A DNA stretch of 29,794 bases from CAYUVA01 sp964448115 [NCBI: uncultured bacterium] (GTDB lineage: Bacteria > CAYUVA01), in NCBI GenBank assembly GCA_964448115.1, contig CAYUVA010000047.1, positions 1 through 29,794 of the forward strand, in the 5' to 3' direction. The translations under genes and the position numbers were made by a program. This document shows positions 17,448 to 25,267 of this stretch, one piece after another. The first letter of the stretch is position 1. The number at the start of each line of letters is the position of its first letter. A model generated the notes under the pieces. The model was not told the origin of the DNA. It did no database searches and saw only the letters and a program-made list of their open reading frames with translations.

Positions 17448-18251
17448 CTATAATGAGACAGCCTCAAGTCTCTTGAGCGCGCTCAAGATCGGATTCTTCA
17501 CCTTGCTTATAGGCACGATCAGCGCGCGAGATACTACATTTTCACCATCCAGCTCGGTTTGTTTGCTCCTGGTGATCTCCTCAAGGATATCATCCCATCC
17601 GCAATTTAGGTAATCTTTGGTCACCGCTCGTATGACATCGTGCTCCGAGGATTCGGGATCCTTTTCCCTACCCACTATCTTGTGCCAGAAGGAATCGGTT
17701 TCCATGAGTATTAGCAGCTTATCGGAAGCGATGCTGGAGGCGATCCACAGGGTGCATTCCGTCGGCTCCAGGGCATAAAAATTATCGTCATAACCTAATC
17801 CAAAGGGGCTTATTACTGGAACCTGTTTGTGAATAATGAACTGTGCCAGCAGATCCTTATTGACCTCCCTTATCTCTCCTATCCAGCCGAGATCGAGTTG
17901 TGTATGGAATCGTTTTCGGAGACGAAAGACGCTCGGTTTGAGCGCACATAGGCTATAGACTGGGATATTTGCCAAGCTAAGTATCCTCTCCAGGCGGGGA
18001 CATATTGTATCGATAAAGTGATCAAGGTAAACCTGGAAGCCCTCATCGGAAAGCACGCGGTATCGTTCCATGTAAAGATCATCCTGACCATGTTCTGCCA
18101 AAACCTGCGGTACCTTATGGTCTTCTCCGAAGGTGATCACCAGATGCAGACCTCTGTTATTCAATATTCGAAGATCATCTGCCATATTTAGCAGGGCTTG
18201 TTCATCCTTGAACAGACTTTTATCAATATGAAATTGTAGTATCTGGGGCAT
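17448..18251 (-). CDS. Degenerate acetylglutamate-kinase-like (amino acid kinase fold) protein
   Basis: A protein of 267 residues that follows the ArgB outline from end to end. DEQALLNMADDLRILNNRGL matches the first helix of ArgB. LGWIGEI followed by VNKDLLAQFI and VPVISPFGLG matches the region before the ATP site, and DKLLILMETD matches the AEKLIxLTD segment. The two Gly-rich phosphate-binding motifs are lost: KLGG is replaced by FHID, and HGGG by TFGE. The catalytic N-acetylglutamate kinase step is therefore unlikely. A regulatory, ligand-binding or altered-substrate role is more likely. The neighbour is an NtrX-like activator, and ArgB-type folds in other systems bind PII or amino acids, so a sensing role is an attractive inference. 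No arginine gene is nearby. AGGTG stands about nine bases before ATG. Confidence 0.65.
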   Translation of the reverse strand: MPQILQFHIDKSLFKDEQALLNMADDLRILNNRGLHLVITFGEDHKVPQVLAEHGQDDLYMERYRVLSDEGFQVYLDHFIDTICPRLERILSLANIPVYSLCALKPSVFRLRKRFHTQLDLGWIGEIREVNKDLLAQFIIHKQVPVISPFGLGYDDNFYALEPTECTLWIASSIASDKLLILMETDSFWHKIVGREKDPESSEHDVIRAVTKDYLNCGWDDILEEITRSKQTELDGENVVSRALIVPISKVKNPILSALKRLEAVSL

Positions 18252-18349
18252 TGCTTAGCACCTACCAGTTTAATGAAGATCCCCTTGAACATGCAACTGT
18301 TCGCCAGTCCAAGAGCACTGATGGTATTCTATTGAAACTGTTGTGGATG

Positions 18350-19066
18350 TCAAATAGCCTCGTTTCCATCCTGGGGGATGCATTTTTTAACCAATACCAC
18401 ATATTGGATCAAACCGAGGTTTCTGATCAGAGGTACCCTATAAAATAACCGATTGATAAAACGAGATACAAGCGGGATATGCATCGGCAACAATGCTCGA
18501 TACCCCCTGGAGCTAACGGCAAGTCCATTGTTTTGAGCTAATGATCTAAGTTTCCTTAGCCCTATCCATTTATGTGGACCCTCTGGCATTTTGAGCCTAA
18601 GTGCCTCTAGGATGTGCAAAATGGGCGACCATAGCGGATTAGCCCAGGAGATGATCACATTTGTATTGCTTGAGACTATACGCGATAGTTCCCTCAATGA
18701 GCTAGCAGGATCGTACAGATGCTCCAGAGTGTCGGGTAGAATTATCCACTCGAAGCCGCAATCGCTTGCAAAGGGGAGGTTTTCCCCCTCGGCTTGAACA
18801 TAGTGGAATTGATCATATTTCTGTCTAGCCTTTTGTAGCATGGGAGCGCTTATATCGATGCCGACTCCGAGTGCAGGTGATAGGCATTTGAGTATATCAC
18901 CGGTTGCGCAGCCGACCTCGAGTATCGATGCCTCTCCTGCATCCCTGATCAGCTCCTTATATAGCCTCTTCAGCTCGCTATGGTAGTACCAATTCTTACT
19001 TTTATACCTGTCATAGTCGGCAGAAACGCCATCGAAATGTTCGATTATCCTATCCCTGAGGGTCAT
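18350..19066 (-). CDS. Class I SAM-dependent methyltransferase
   Basis: A protein of 238 residues with a Rossmann-type methyltransferase domain (Methyltransf_11/UbiE-like). Motif I ILEVGCATGD (48-57) binds SAM, GVGIDIS is the acidic strand-2 motif, ENLPFASDCGFEWI and DTLEHLYDP are motifs II-III, and ELSRIVSSN is the post-motif helix. The substrate is not predictable; the basic, hydrophobic C-terminus could touch a membrane or lipid. Its ATG lies inside the DUF4276 gene (17-bp overlap) and has no good ribosome-binding site, so translation probably depends on the upstream gene. That makes it a possible third member of the ATPase/DUF4276 unit, though a simple read-through neighbour is just as possible. 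Confidence 0.85.
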   Translation of the reverse strand: MTLRDRIIEHFDGVSADYDRYKSKNWYYHSELKRLYKELIRDAGEASILEVGCATGDILKCLSPALGVGIDISAPMLQKARQKYDQFHYVQAEGENLPFASDCGFEWIILPDTLEHLYDPASSLRELSRIVSSNTNVIISWANPLWSPILHILEALRLKMPEGPHKWIGLRKLRSLAQNNGLAVSSRGYRALLPMHIPLVSRFINRLFYRVPLIRNLGLIQYVVLVKKCIPQDGNEAI

Positions 19067-19667
19067 TGGAATGTAGTTCGACCAGCTCTTTTGCTTTATT
19101 CAAAATCTCTGCCAGATGGGGGCATTTTTCATAAGCCTTTTCCACATCAAGATCATCGAAGTATTTCTTTGATTGATAGCCTTTCTTGTAATTAACCAAA
19201 TCCATCAATATTTTTGCAGGTGGCGTATCGAAGTTGATATTTTCTGGATTTTTACTCTTATACTTGGAAATTTTATTTGACATTTTGCCGAAAATTTTAG
19301 GATCAGAAAATAGCCAAGCCTCGGTCTCGAATACAGCAAATCCCTGGAAAAAACGGTCTCTGTAATCACTTGGTACCAGTTCCAGAATCCTTTTTTTAGC
19401 GAAAGAAATTTTCTCTTTTACTGTTTCGCCCTTTTTATACTCTTCGGGAAGTCCATAAAAGTCCAGTATTCCAATAACTGCGACAACCTTTTTATCCTCT
19501 AATTGCATCGTTACCTGTTGAGCTAGATCCTTTAGATATTTAGATGCACCTTTAAAGTTCCTTGCTTTTACCCCTATTGAAGGCGATATCCTCTTATCAA
19601 GCCATCGTTTGATAACCCGGGGCAAATATATTTCAGTCTCTCCTTCAACAAGCAGAATAATCTTCAA
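19050..19667 (-). CDS. DUF4276 (TOPRIM-like) protein of a split OLD-type module
   Basis: A protein of 205 residues. VEGETE (7-12) is the TOPRIM-like glutamate motif, ILDFYGLP (67-74) supplies the Asp, and FETEAWLFSD (113-122) is the acidic C-terminal motif typical of DUF4276. In OLD nucleases an ABC-type ATPase and a TOPRIM nuclease are fused; DUF4276 proteins encoded beside an AAA ATPase look like the split form and occur in defence loci. The TTG start at 19667 is supported by GGAGG seven bases upstream and overlaps the ATPase stop as TTGA. Two 60-base lines inside the gene count about 32% G+C, against 47% for one line of the kinase-like gene, which hints at acquisition by transfer. Confidence 0.8.
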   Translation of the reverse strand: MKIILLVEGETEIYLPRVIKRWLDKRISPSIGVKARNFKGASKYLKDLAQQVTMQLEDKKVVAVIGILDFYGLPEEYKKGETVKEKISFAKKRILELVPSDYRDRFFQGFAVFETEAWLFSDPKIFGKMSNKISKYKSKNPENINFDTPPAKILMDLVNYKKGYQSKKYFDDLDVEKAYEKCPHLAEILNKAKELVELHSNDPQG

Positions 19668-20848
19668 TCTATATCCTCCAGTTCACCAGTTACCATCAAT
19701 TCACCTAGCGTGTAGTGCTCTAGCCACCTTTTCAATTCATCACCAGTGCGTCTTTTCAACACGGTTTTTCCATCAACATTCTGCACAACAGTTACGCATC
19801 CCTCTACATCGGAGAACGCATCGAGGAATAGTGGAGATTGTGTCGCGAAGATGACCTGTGTTCGCTGTGCAGCTTCTTTCGCTAACTCGGCTATTATAGG
19901 AAACATGGATGGATGCAAGGATGTCTCCGGCTCATCATAAGCTATCAGTGGTGGTGCATTCGGATTACCTAGCACAGTTATCAGCATCAAAAAGCGCAAA
20001 GTCCCATCAGATAATTGAGAGGCAGGGACCGGGTTTGCCAGTGATTGCCAACCTAAAGCTAGTTGGATCTGCCCATCTGCGGCAGGCGGGAAATTGATCT
20101 CCTTGTATTCGGCTCCAAAAGCCTGATACATTGCAGAATCCAATTTTTCCTTGAATTCCCTGGATCCCTGGCACAAATTATAAAGCACCGAGACCAGGTT
20201 CTCCCCCCTGGGCATCACCTGGCGCTCCACTCTCATAACTGCTGCTTTTCTAATGCTTGTCAAGTCTATATCTTGGTATATCTTAATGTTTTTCAGATAT
20301 TGTTTGAAGCTAAAAAGAACCGGATGATTGATTGGATCGGCAAGTTGCGCCAGCAGGGCTTCATCGGCGACTATATCCTCACCCTTTGCTTGAAGCTTTC
20401 TTTCTTGGATGTCAAATACATAAGCATAAGTCTTTTTCCTTTCAAGAAAAATCATCGGTTTATCTTTTTTCTTCTGCTCAAATAGAGTTGGATCTGTCAG
20501 ATACTCACTCCCGATAACAAAATTGGGGCTTTTTGCTAACTGCTCAAGACAGAGTTCGTATTGCAGTCTCCTTTTATTTCCATAGGCTTTGCTATCAAAA
20601 ATCTCAGTATCGAGGAAGAAGGTCGCCATATCTACCTCTCGATTCCATGAAAGCAGGGACATACCACCCTCTTTACGAATGAACTCAGAAAGATTCTCAG
20701 TTCCAACCTGGGACAATAGTTGCAAGGCGCGCAGGATATTCGACTTGCCGGCTCCGTTGGGACCAATCAGGATATTGAGCAAACCTGGCTCCCAATCGAC
20801 ATCAGTCAGCGACTTGAAGCCCCTTATTTTTATCTGATATATCGGCAT
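19664..20848 (-). CDS. AAA family ATPase (OLD/RecF-like, AAA_21)
   Basis: A protein of 394 residues with an SMC/RecF-type split ATPase head. The start IKIRGFKSL is typical. Walker A is GPNGAGKS (29-36), the ABC signature is LSDGTLRF (279-286), Walker B with its D-loop is AYDEPETSLHP (303-313), and the switch is TQSPLFLDA. The middle region (about 80-270) lacks a long coiled coil. Such ATPases gate a partner nuclease; here the partner is the DUF4276 protein, whose start overlaps this stop. The pair resembles split OLD-type anti-phage modules such as PARIS in outline, but the TOPRIM partner of PARIS belongs to a different family (DUF4435). A defence role is inferred from the pairing. Confidence 0.88.
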   Translation of the reverse strand: MPIYQIKIRGFKSLTDVDWEPGLLNILIGPNGAGKSNILRALQLLSQVGTENLSEFIRKEGGMSLLSWNREVDMATFFLDTEIFDSKAYGNKRRLQYELCLEQLAKSPNFVIGSEYLTDPTLFEQKKKDKPMIFLERKKTYAYVFDIQERKLQAKGEDIVADEALLAQLADPINHPVLFSFKQYLKNIKIYQDIDLTSIRKAAVMRVERQVMPRGENLVSVLYNLCQGSREFKEKLDSAMYQAFGAEYKEINFPPAADGQIQLALGWQSLANPVPASQLSDGTLRFLMLITVLGNPNAPPLIAYDEPETSLHPSMFPIIAELAKEAAQRTQVIFATQSPLFLDAFSDVEGCVTVVQNVDGKTVLKRRTGDELKRWLEHYTLGELMVTGELEDID

Positions 20849-20882
20849 ATTCAGCTAGACCCCCTTGTTTTAACTAATCTTA

Positions 20883-20911
20883 AGTTTACTGTTTCCCTAC
20901 CCTACAATCAA
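20883..20911 (-). promoter_or_regulatory. Putative promoter of the ATPase/DUF4276/methyltransferase operon
   Basis: On the minus strand, TTGATT (20906-20911) and TAAACT (20883-20888) are spaced 17 bp, each matching four of six consensus bases. Transcription would begin about 30 bases before the ATPase ATG. Confidence 0.35.
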
Positions 20912-21162
20912 ATATGGCAAGAGTGGGCTTTGCTGCAATAGCAGGTCATGAACCGCAAACTCAGGCCGAAACTCTCCTCGATTATTATGTTCTCGTAGTA
21001 CTCCCCGCCACCTGCTACATACTCGATATTGAAGTGAAAAAGAGATACCGAGTATCGATATACCCCAGCATGACAAGAAGCATCAAAGATGAAACAAAGC
21101 GCTAGCATCGAAGCGATGCATAATAGTTTGTTTATGGAAAAGCCTCTGTTTTCGCTCACCAT
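20908..21162 (-). CDS. Doubtful small secreted Cys-containing protein
   Basis: An ORF of 84 residues from ATG 21162; an upstream ATG would add nine residues. It has a convincing signal-peptide shape (SINKLLCIASMLALCFIF, then a polar region near SCHAG). The short mature part has alternating strands, as in a barrel fragment (YRYSVSLFHFNIEY), and ends Cys-rich, CYCSKAHSCHI. Support for translation is weak: there is no good ribosome-binding site and no recognised relative. It could be a remnant of a larger outer-membrane protein, or chance. Confidence 0.25.
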   Translation of the reverse strand: MVSENRGFSINKLLCIASMLALCFIFDASCHAGVYRYSVSLFHFNIEYVAGGGEYYENIIIEESFGLSLRFMTCYCSKAHSCHI

Positions 21163-21212
21163 ATCATCGCCCCATGGAATGAAGTCCATGGTCTTTATCA
21201 GTTACTCGTTAT

Positions 21213-21242
21213 TTGTTATTCTTTTGCTGCTAAGTTTAAAAT
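21213..21242 (+). promoter_or_regulatory. Putative promoter of the radical SAM operon
   Basis: TTGTTA (21213-21218) and TAAAAT (21237-21242) are separated by 18 bp. The predicted transcription start is about 15 bases before the TTG at 21265. Confidence 0.4.
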
Positions 21243-21264
21243 CATCAGGCGGAATTATCAAACC

Positions 21265-23193
21265 TTGAATCCTGAAATTCAAACATCGAACCGAAATAAA
21301 GTGCTCTTCGTGCTTGCGCCCATGTGGCACCATGAGCATGCGCCGCTGGCTGCTGCATCGCTTTGCGCTGCGGTCAAGCAAGCCGGTCACCAGGCAGAAT
21401 TCCTCGACCTTAACATAGAGACCTTTCGGCGTGTGGAGGAATCATACCATGGCTACTGGCATCCATCCGAGGCTTATCACTGGAGTTCCCGGCAATTCTT
21501 CAACAAACTTCCCTTTATGAACCAGCAGCTTATCGACTGGTATGTGGGGCGCATAATGGAGCAAGACGCCGATATCATCGCATTTAATATCAACATCGCC
21601 AACAAATTTGCGGTCCTTGATACTATCAGGCAGCTAAAAACGAAGGCGCAGCAAACATACATCATTGCCGGGGGACCGGGGTGTCGCAGAGAAAAAGACT
21701 TTATCGATGATGCCATTGATGCGGGCATAGACGCGATAATATGGGGCGAAGCTGAAAAGACAATCGCTGAGCTAATCTGCCACTTCGATGGCGGTCTGAG
21801 ATCTCCACTTGCCGGGATGAGCCTGCTTGATGATGGCGGTGAGCACTATGGCGGAGTTCGAGACCTTATTAAAGATCTTGATCTGTTACCCTTGCCCGAC
21901 TTTAGCTCATTTCCATTTGAACTTTACCCGTTCAAGCATAAGGTGCTCCCCTTCGAGTCAAGCCGAGGCTGCATCAAGCGCTGCACATTCTGCTATGACC
22001 ACATTTACTGGCAGGGATACAGGCAAAAAAGCCCCCAGCGCCTCCTAGCCGAGGTCAAGCGCCTAAAGGAGCTATACGATGCCGAAGCTCTCGTCTTTAC
22101 CGATTCTATTATAAATGGCAACATGGGGAAGCTGCTCGAATTGGCCAGATTGCTTATCCAGGAGGGGATAGAAATCAGGTGGGGTGGATTCGCTGCCCCC
22201 AGAAGAGAGTTGACTGCGCAGGCGTGCAAGACGCTTAGCGAGGCAGGCTGCTTTAGGCTCGATTTCGGCGTGGAGAGCGGGTCTCAGCGAATACAAACAG
22301 CTATGGGCAAGAAGGTGAAGATCGACCTGGTCTCGCAAAGCCTCAAGGTAGCAGCCAAAAGCGGCATCATGGTCTATGCCAGCTTCATCGTTGGCTATCC
22401 TGGGGAGAGCTGGCTCGACTTCATTAAGACGCTTCGTTTCATCCTGGTTCATCGCCGATATATCTACAAGATAAGCTCGACCAATGTGATCGGCTTTTTA
22501 CCCGGCACCCTTTTATCGAAAGAGCTAAAAGAGGGGGAACTGATGGGTGGTAGGCGCATGGTCGCATATTTAAGGTTGCGCTTGTTGAGATATTGGGAAA
22601 GGCTTTTATTCAAGCGAAGGCTCAACATACAGGAGGCATACTTTGAGCACCTGGAGCGAGCTTATGCTCACCAGGAGAAAAAAGAACACCCCGCAGCGTT
22701 AGTGGCATATAAGAAGGCGGAAAAATTGCTAAGAATTATGCATCGAAGGTATCGAACCATATTCATTGTTCCTGATACTAAGCCATTCGATCTTTATCAT
22801 TTAGGCGCTGAGATATATATAAAATTGCGCAATTATCCCAGGGCATTGAAGGCTTTAGTAAATGCAATATGCTATAAAAAATGCCCCTGGAGTGCGGTTG
22901 AGATATCAAGGTTGGCATTTCTGCTCAATAAAAAAGTTATGGCTTTTTATTGGGCGTATCAGGCTCTGTTTTGGGCAGGGGATAGAGCGAGTGTTCATCG
23001 CGCGGCGGCGGGAATATTCTATGATCTAAATCAGCCGATGCAGGCTATCTGGGCATATCGCGCCGGGCTTAATTGGATCTCGAAGGATAAAGCTGCTAAC
23101 CTACTAGCTGATGTCGAAAAAATGGAAATCGGTGAGAATATCCAAGAGATGATAAACGCTTATGAGACCATCTATGAGGCTATGGAGCGATGA
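21265..23193 (+). CDS. B12-binding-type radical SAM protein with C-terminal TPR-like region
   Basis: A protein of 642 residues. The N-terminal part (about 12-200) has the fold pattern of the B12-binding domain of BchE-like enzymes (LAPMWHHEHAPLAAASL, then QAEFLDLN and IIAGGPGC). I do not see the classic cobalamin DxHxxG motif, so corrinoid use is uncertain. The radical SAM core starts at about 225, with the cluster motif GCIKRCTFC (Cys236, Cys240, Cys243), and includes FGVESGSQRI and FIVGYPGE. After about 455 a helical region with TPR-like repeats (YAHQEKKEHPAALVAYKKAE) probably binds a partner. The TTG start is set by the open frame; its ribosome-binding site is weak, and a start at GTG 21301 cannot be excluded. 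The stop overlaps the next gene as ATGA. Confidence 0.85.
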   Translation: MNPEIQTSNRNKVLFVLAPMWHHEHAPLAAASLCAAVKQAGHQAEFLDLNIETFRRVEESYHGYWHPSEAYHWSSRQFFNKLPFMNQQLIDWYVGRIMEQDADIIAFNINIANKFAVLDTIRQLKTKAQQTYIIAGGPGCRREKDFIDDAIDAGIDAIIWGEAEKTIAELICHFDGGLRSPLAGMSLLDDGGEHYGGVRDLIKDLDLLPLPDFSSFPFELYPFKHKVLPFESSRGCIKRCTFCYDHIYWQGYRQKSPQRLLAEVKRLKELYDAEALVFTDSIINGNMGKLLELARLLIQEGIEIRWGGFAAPRRELTAQACKTLSEAGCFRLDFGVESGSQRIQTAMGKKVKIDLVSQSLKVAAKSGIMVYASFIVGYPGESWLDFIKTLRFILVHRRYIYKISSTNVIGFLPGTLLSKELKEGELMGGRRMVAYLRLRLLRYWERLLFKRRLNIQEAYFEHLERAYAHQEKKEHPAALVAYKKAEKLLRIMHRRYRTIFIVPDTKPFDLYHLGAEIYIKLRNYPRALKALVNAICYKKCPWSAVEISRLAFLLNKKVMAFYWAYQALFWAGDRASVHRAAAGIFYDLNQPMQAIWAYRAGLNWISKDKAANLLADVEKMEIGENIQEMINAYETIYEAMER

Positions 23194-24293
23194 GCGAATA
23201 CCTGGTTAAAAGACTGTCTGATTGCCTTTCCAAGCAAAGCGAGCCACCGCTTCACACCATTGAGATATCTATCACCGACCGCTGCAATCTGCGCTGCTTA
23301 TACTGCCATTCGATCCAGGGCAAAAGGAACCCGGATGGTGAGATCGAACTTGGCAGGCTAACTGACTTTGTCGATGAAGCTGCTGCAATGGGTACAAAGG
23401 AGTTCAGGATACCAGGCGGTGGAGAGCCTTTCATTAGGAAAAAAGAGACCATGCAAGTTATTCGCCAGCTTAAGGAGCATGGACTTGTTGGAGATATCAC
23501 TACTAATGCTGTCCTGCTGGATGAGCAGGATATACATCAGCTCATTGATCTTGGCTTGGATAAGATCATCGTGAGCTTGGATGGCGTCTCCTCAAAGACA
23601 AATGATTTATTGCGTGGAAGCGGATGCCTGGAAAGGGTGATAAAGAGCCTGGAGAAGATGGCAAATATAAAGGCATTAAAAAACTCAACATTGCCCGAGA
23701 TAGCTATAAACATGGTGTTGACCAAAGTGAACTGGCAGGAGATACCATCTATTATCAAGCTGGCACACTCGCTCCAGGTAAGCCAAGTACTGGTTCAGCC
23801 GATGATAATCTATCATCGCAAGGGTAAAAAGCTAAGGATCAAGCAAAGACATAAAGACAGCGCCAGGTTTAATGATATGCTCAAGACAGCCAAGGCGATT
23901 GCTTATGTAAAGGGGATACAGACCAACCTAGAGCAATTTGAGATAAAGAAATCGGAACATGACCACCAGTTAACCGATGGTAATCCGTGTTTGAATGAAA
24001 TCGATAAAGGTAAACATGAAAAAGAGAACAGGAATCTTGAATACCAGTGCTATCAGCCGTGGTACCTGATGGCGATAAATCCCAGAGGCTTTTTGACCCC
24101 TTGCTCGATCATCTTCGAGGAGAAGGTCGCTTATAAGCCTGGCAATCTCAAGGATATCTGGCTTGGAGAATACTTCACTGGCTTGCGTAACGAGATCGCC
24201 AGTGGAATAATACCCTCTGTTTGCTCAAACTGTTGCCAGGGGCTGCTCGAGGTAAACCAGAGACTACGAAAACAGTTGGCAGCAATCAGTTGA
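23190..24293 (+). CDS. Radical SAM/SPASM domain protein
   Basis: A protein of 367 residues. The cluster motif is CNLRCLYC (Cys32, Cys36, Cys39). IPGGGEPF is the SAM-binding glycine/Glu motif, and SLDGVSSKTND is a further core motif. The C-terminal quarter has the SPASM layout with extra Cys ligands: YQC, then TPCSI, GNLKDIWLGEYF, and CSNCC near the end. SPASM enzymes modify peptides, proteins or cofactors. The ATG overlaps the stop of the upstream radical SAM gene by 4 bp, so the two are made together and may act on the same target. No recognisable RiPP precursor or transporter is adjacent, so the substrate is open. Confidence 0.88.
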   Translation: MSEYLVKRLSDCLSKQSEPPLHTIEISITDRCNLRCLYCHSIQGKRNPDGEIELGRLTDFVDEAAAMGTKEFRIPGGGEPFIRKKETMQVIRQLKEHGLVGDITTNAVLLDEQDIHQLIDLGLDKIIVSLDGVSSKTNDLLRGSGCLERVIKSLEKMANIKALKNSTLPEIAINMVLTKVNWQEIPSIIKLAHSLQVSQVLVQPMIIYHRKGKKLRIKQRHKDSARFNDMLKTAKAIAYVKGIQTNLEQFEIKKSEHDHQLTDGNPCLNEIDKGKHEKENRNLEYQCYQPWYLMAINPRGFLTPCSIIFEEKVAYKPGNLKDIWLGEYFTGLRNEIASGIIPSVCSNCCQGLLEVNQRLRKQLAAIS

Positions 24294-24352
24294 CAGTTGA
24301 TAAAAATGGTAATCAGCTATCAAGGGTAGAAACATTAAATAAAAACCACTAA

Positions 24353-25174
24353 ATGGACCAACCAGTATCCATAATGAATAGCATAATCACTATGATCACA
24401 GACTTTGGAACCAACGATCACTACGTGGGAGTGATGAAGGGGGTGGTCCTGGGCATAAATCCTGATGCAACCATCGTTGATATCTCTCATGGGGTACGGC
24501 AACAGGATATAAGGCAAGGAGCATATCTGCTCCGTAGCTCATACCGTTACTTCCCGCCGGGCACTATTCATCTTGTGGTGATAGATCCCGGCGTCGGCTC
24601 GACCAGGAAACCAATAATAATTGAGACAAAGAATTACTATTTCGTTGGACCTGACAATGGGGTGCTCTATACGGCAGCCTGCGATGATGGGATAAAGCAA
24701 GCCTATGAAATAAGCGACAAGAGCTGGATGCTAAAGGATGTGAGCCATACCTTCCACGGCAGGGATATCTTTTCGCCAACCGCAGCATATCTATCAAGGG
24801 GAAGGGATCCCTCAAAATACAATGAAAAGCTAGATACCGTAGTTAAGATGCAATTTCCAACTGCATCAGTTCAATCCAAGAAAATACAGGGGGAGGTGAT
24901 CACCAGCGATCGCTTCGGCAACCTGGTTACCAATATAAGGGCAAGACATATAGATCGGCTAGAGAAACAGGCGAAGGGGAGGCTACTTGTCCGCATCGGA
25001 AATGATGTAATCGAGGGGCTTTCCACCTCATACGCCCAGGTAAAAGTGGGGCAACTATTGGCAATAATAGGAAGCAGCGGGCTGCTTGAGATCTCGGTCA
25101 ATCAAGGAAAAGCCAGCGATCGTTATTCAAGCCAGGCTGAGGAACCTACTTATGTAGAAGTTATCATTGAGTAG
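24353..25174 (+). CDS. DUF62 SAM-hydroxide adenosyltransferase family protein
   Basis: A protein of 273 residues, normal for the family. The N-terminal ITDFGTNDHYVGVMKG motif, IDPGVGSTRKP, GPDNGVLY and FHGRDIFSPTAA are the hallmarks of DUF62, relatives of SAM-dependent fluorinase and chlorinase that in most bacteria split SAM with water to adenosine and methionine. No ribosome-binding site is obvious before ATG 24353; ATG 24374 would trim seven residues and still keep the motif. It lies 59 bp after the radical SAM pair and is followed by a strong hairpin, so it probably ends that transcription unit. Its link with SAM metabolism there is suggestive only. Confidence 0.92.
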   Translation: MDQPVSIMNSIITMITDFGTNDHYVGVMKGVVLGINPDATIVDISHGVRQQDIRQGAYLLRSSYRYFPPGTIHLVVIDPGVGSTRKPIIIETKNYYFVGPDNGVLYTAACDDGIKQAYEISDKSWMLKDVSHTFHGRDIFSPTAAYLSRGRDPSKYNEKLDTVVKMQFPTASVQSKKIQGEVITSDRFGNLVTNIRARHIDRLEKQAKGRLLVRIGNDVIEGLSTSYAQVKVGQLLAIIGSSGLLEISVNQGKASDRYSSQAEEPTYVEVIIE

Positions 25175-25190
25175 TGATAGAATTAGCCAG

Positions 25191-25210
25191 TCCTCTCCCT
25201 CTGGAGAGGA
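25191..25210 (+). terminator. Rho-independent-type terminator after the DUF62 gene
   Basis: A perfect hairpin TCCTCTCC-CTCT-GGAGAGGA lies 17 bp after the stop and is followed by TCTTT. The stem is GC-rich but the T tract is short, so termination may be partial. Confidence 0.6.
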
Positions 25211-25267
25211 TCTTTAACTAACAAGATCAAAGAATACCAGACTAACTACTAACACTCGGAGTGAGAA

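Larger units (their letters stand above)
20849..21264. other. Divergent intergenic region between the defence-like operon and the radical SAM operon
   Basis: This 416-bp stretch separates divergent operons. It contains candidate promoters for both directions (20883-20911 minus, 21213-21242 plus) and one doubtful small ORF on the minus strand. I see no RNA gene, repeat or mobile element in it. Confidence 0.5.

Noticed and set aside
24290-24323. Perfect TTGACA overlapping the stop of the SPASM gene, as a promoter for the DUF62 gene.
   Set aside because: No acceptable -10 lies 15-19 bp downstream.
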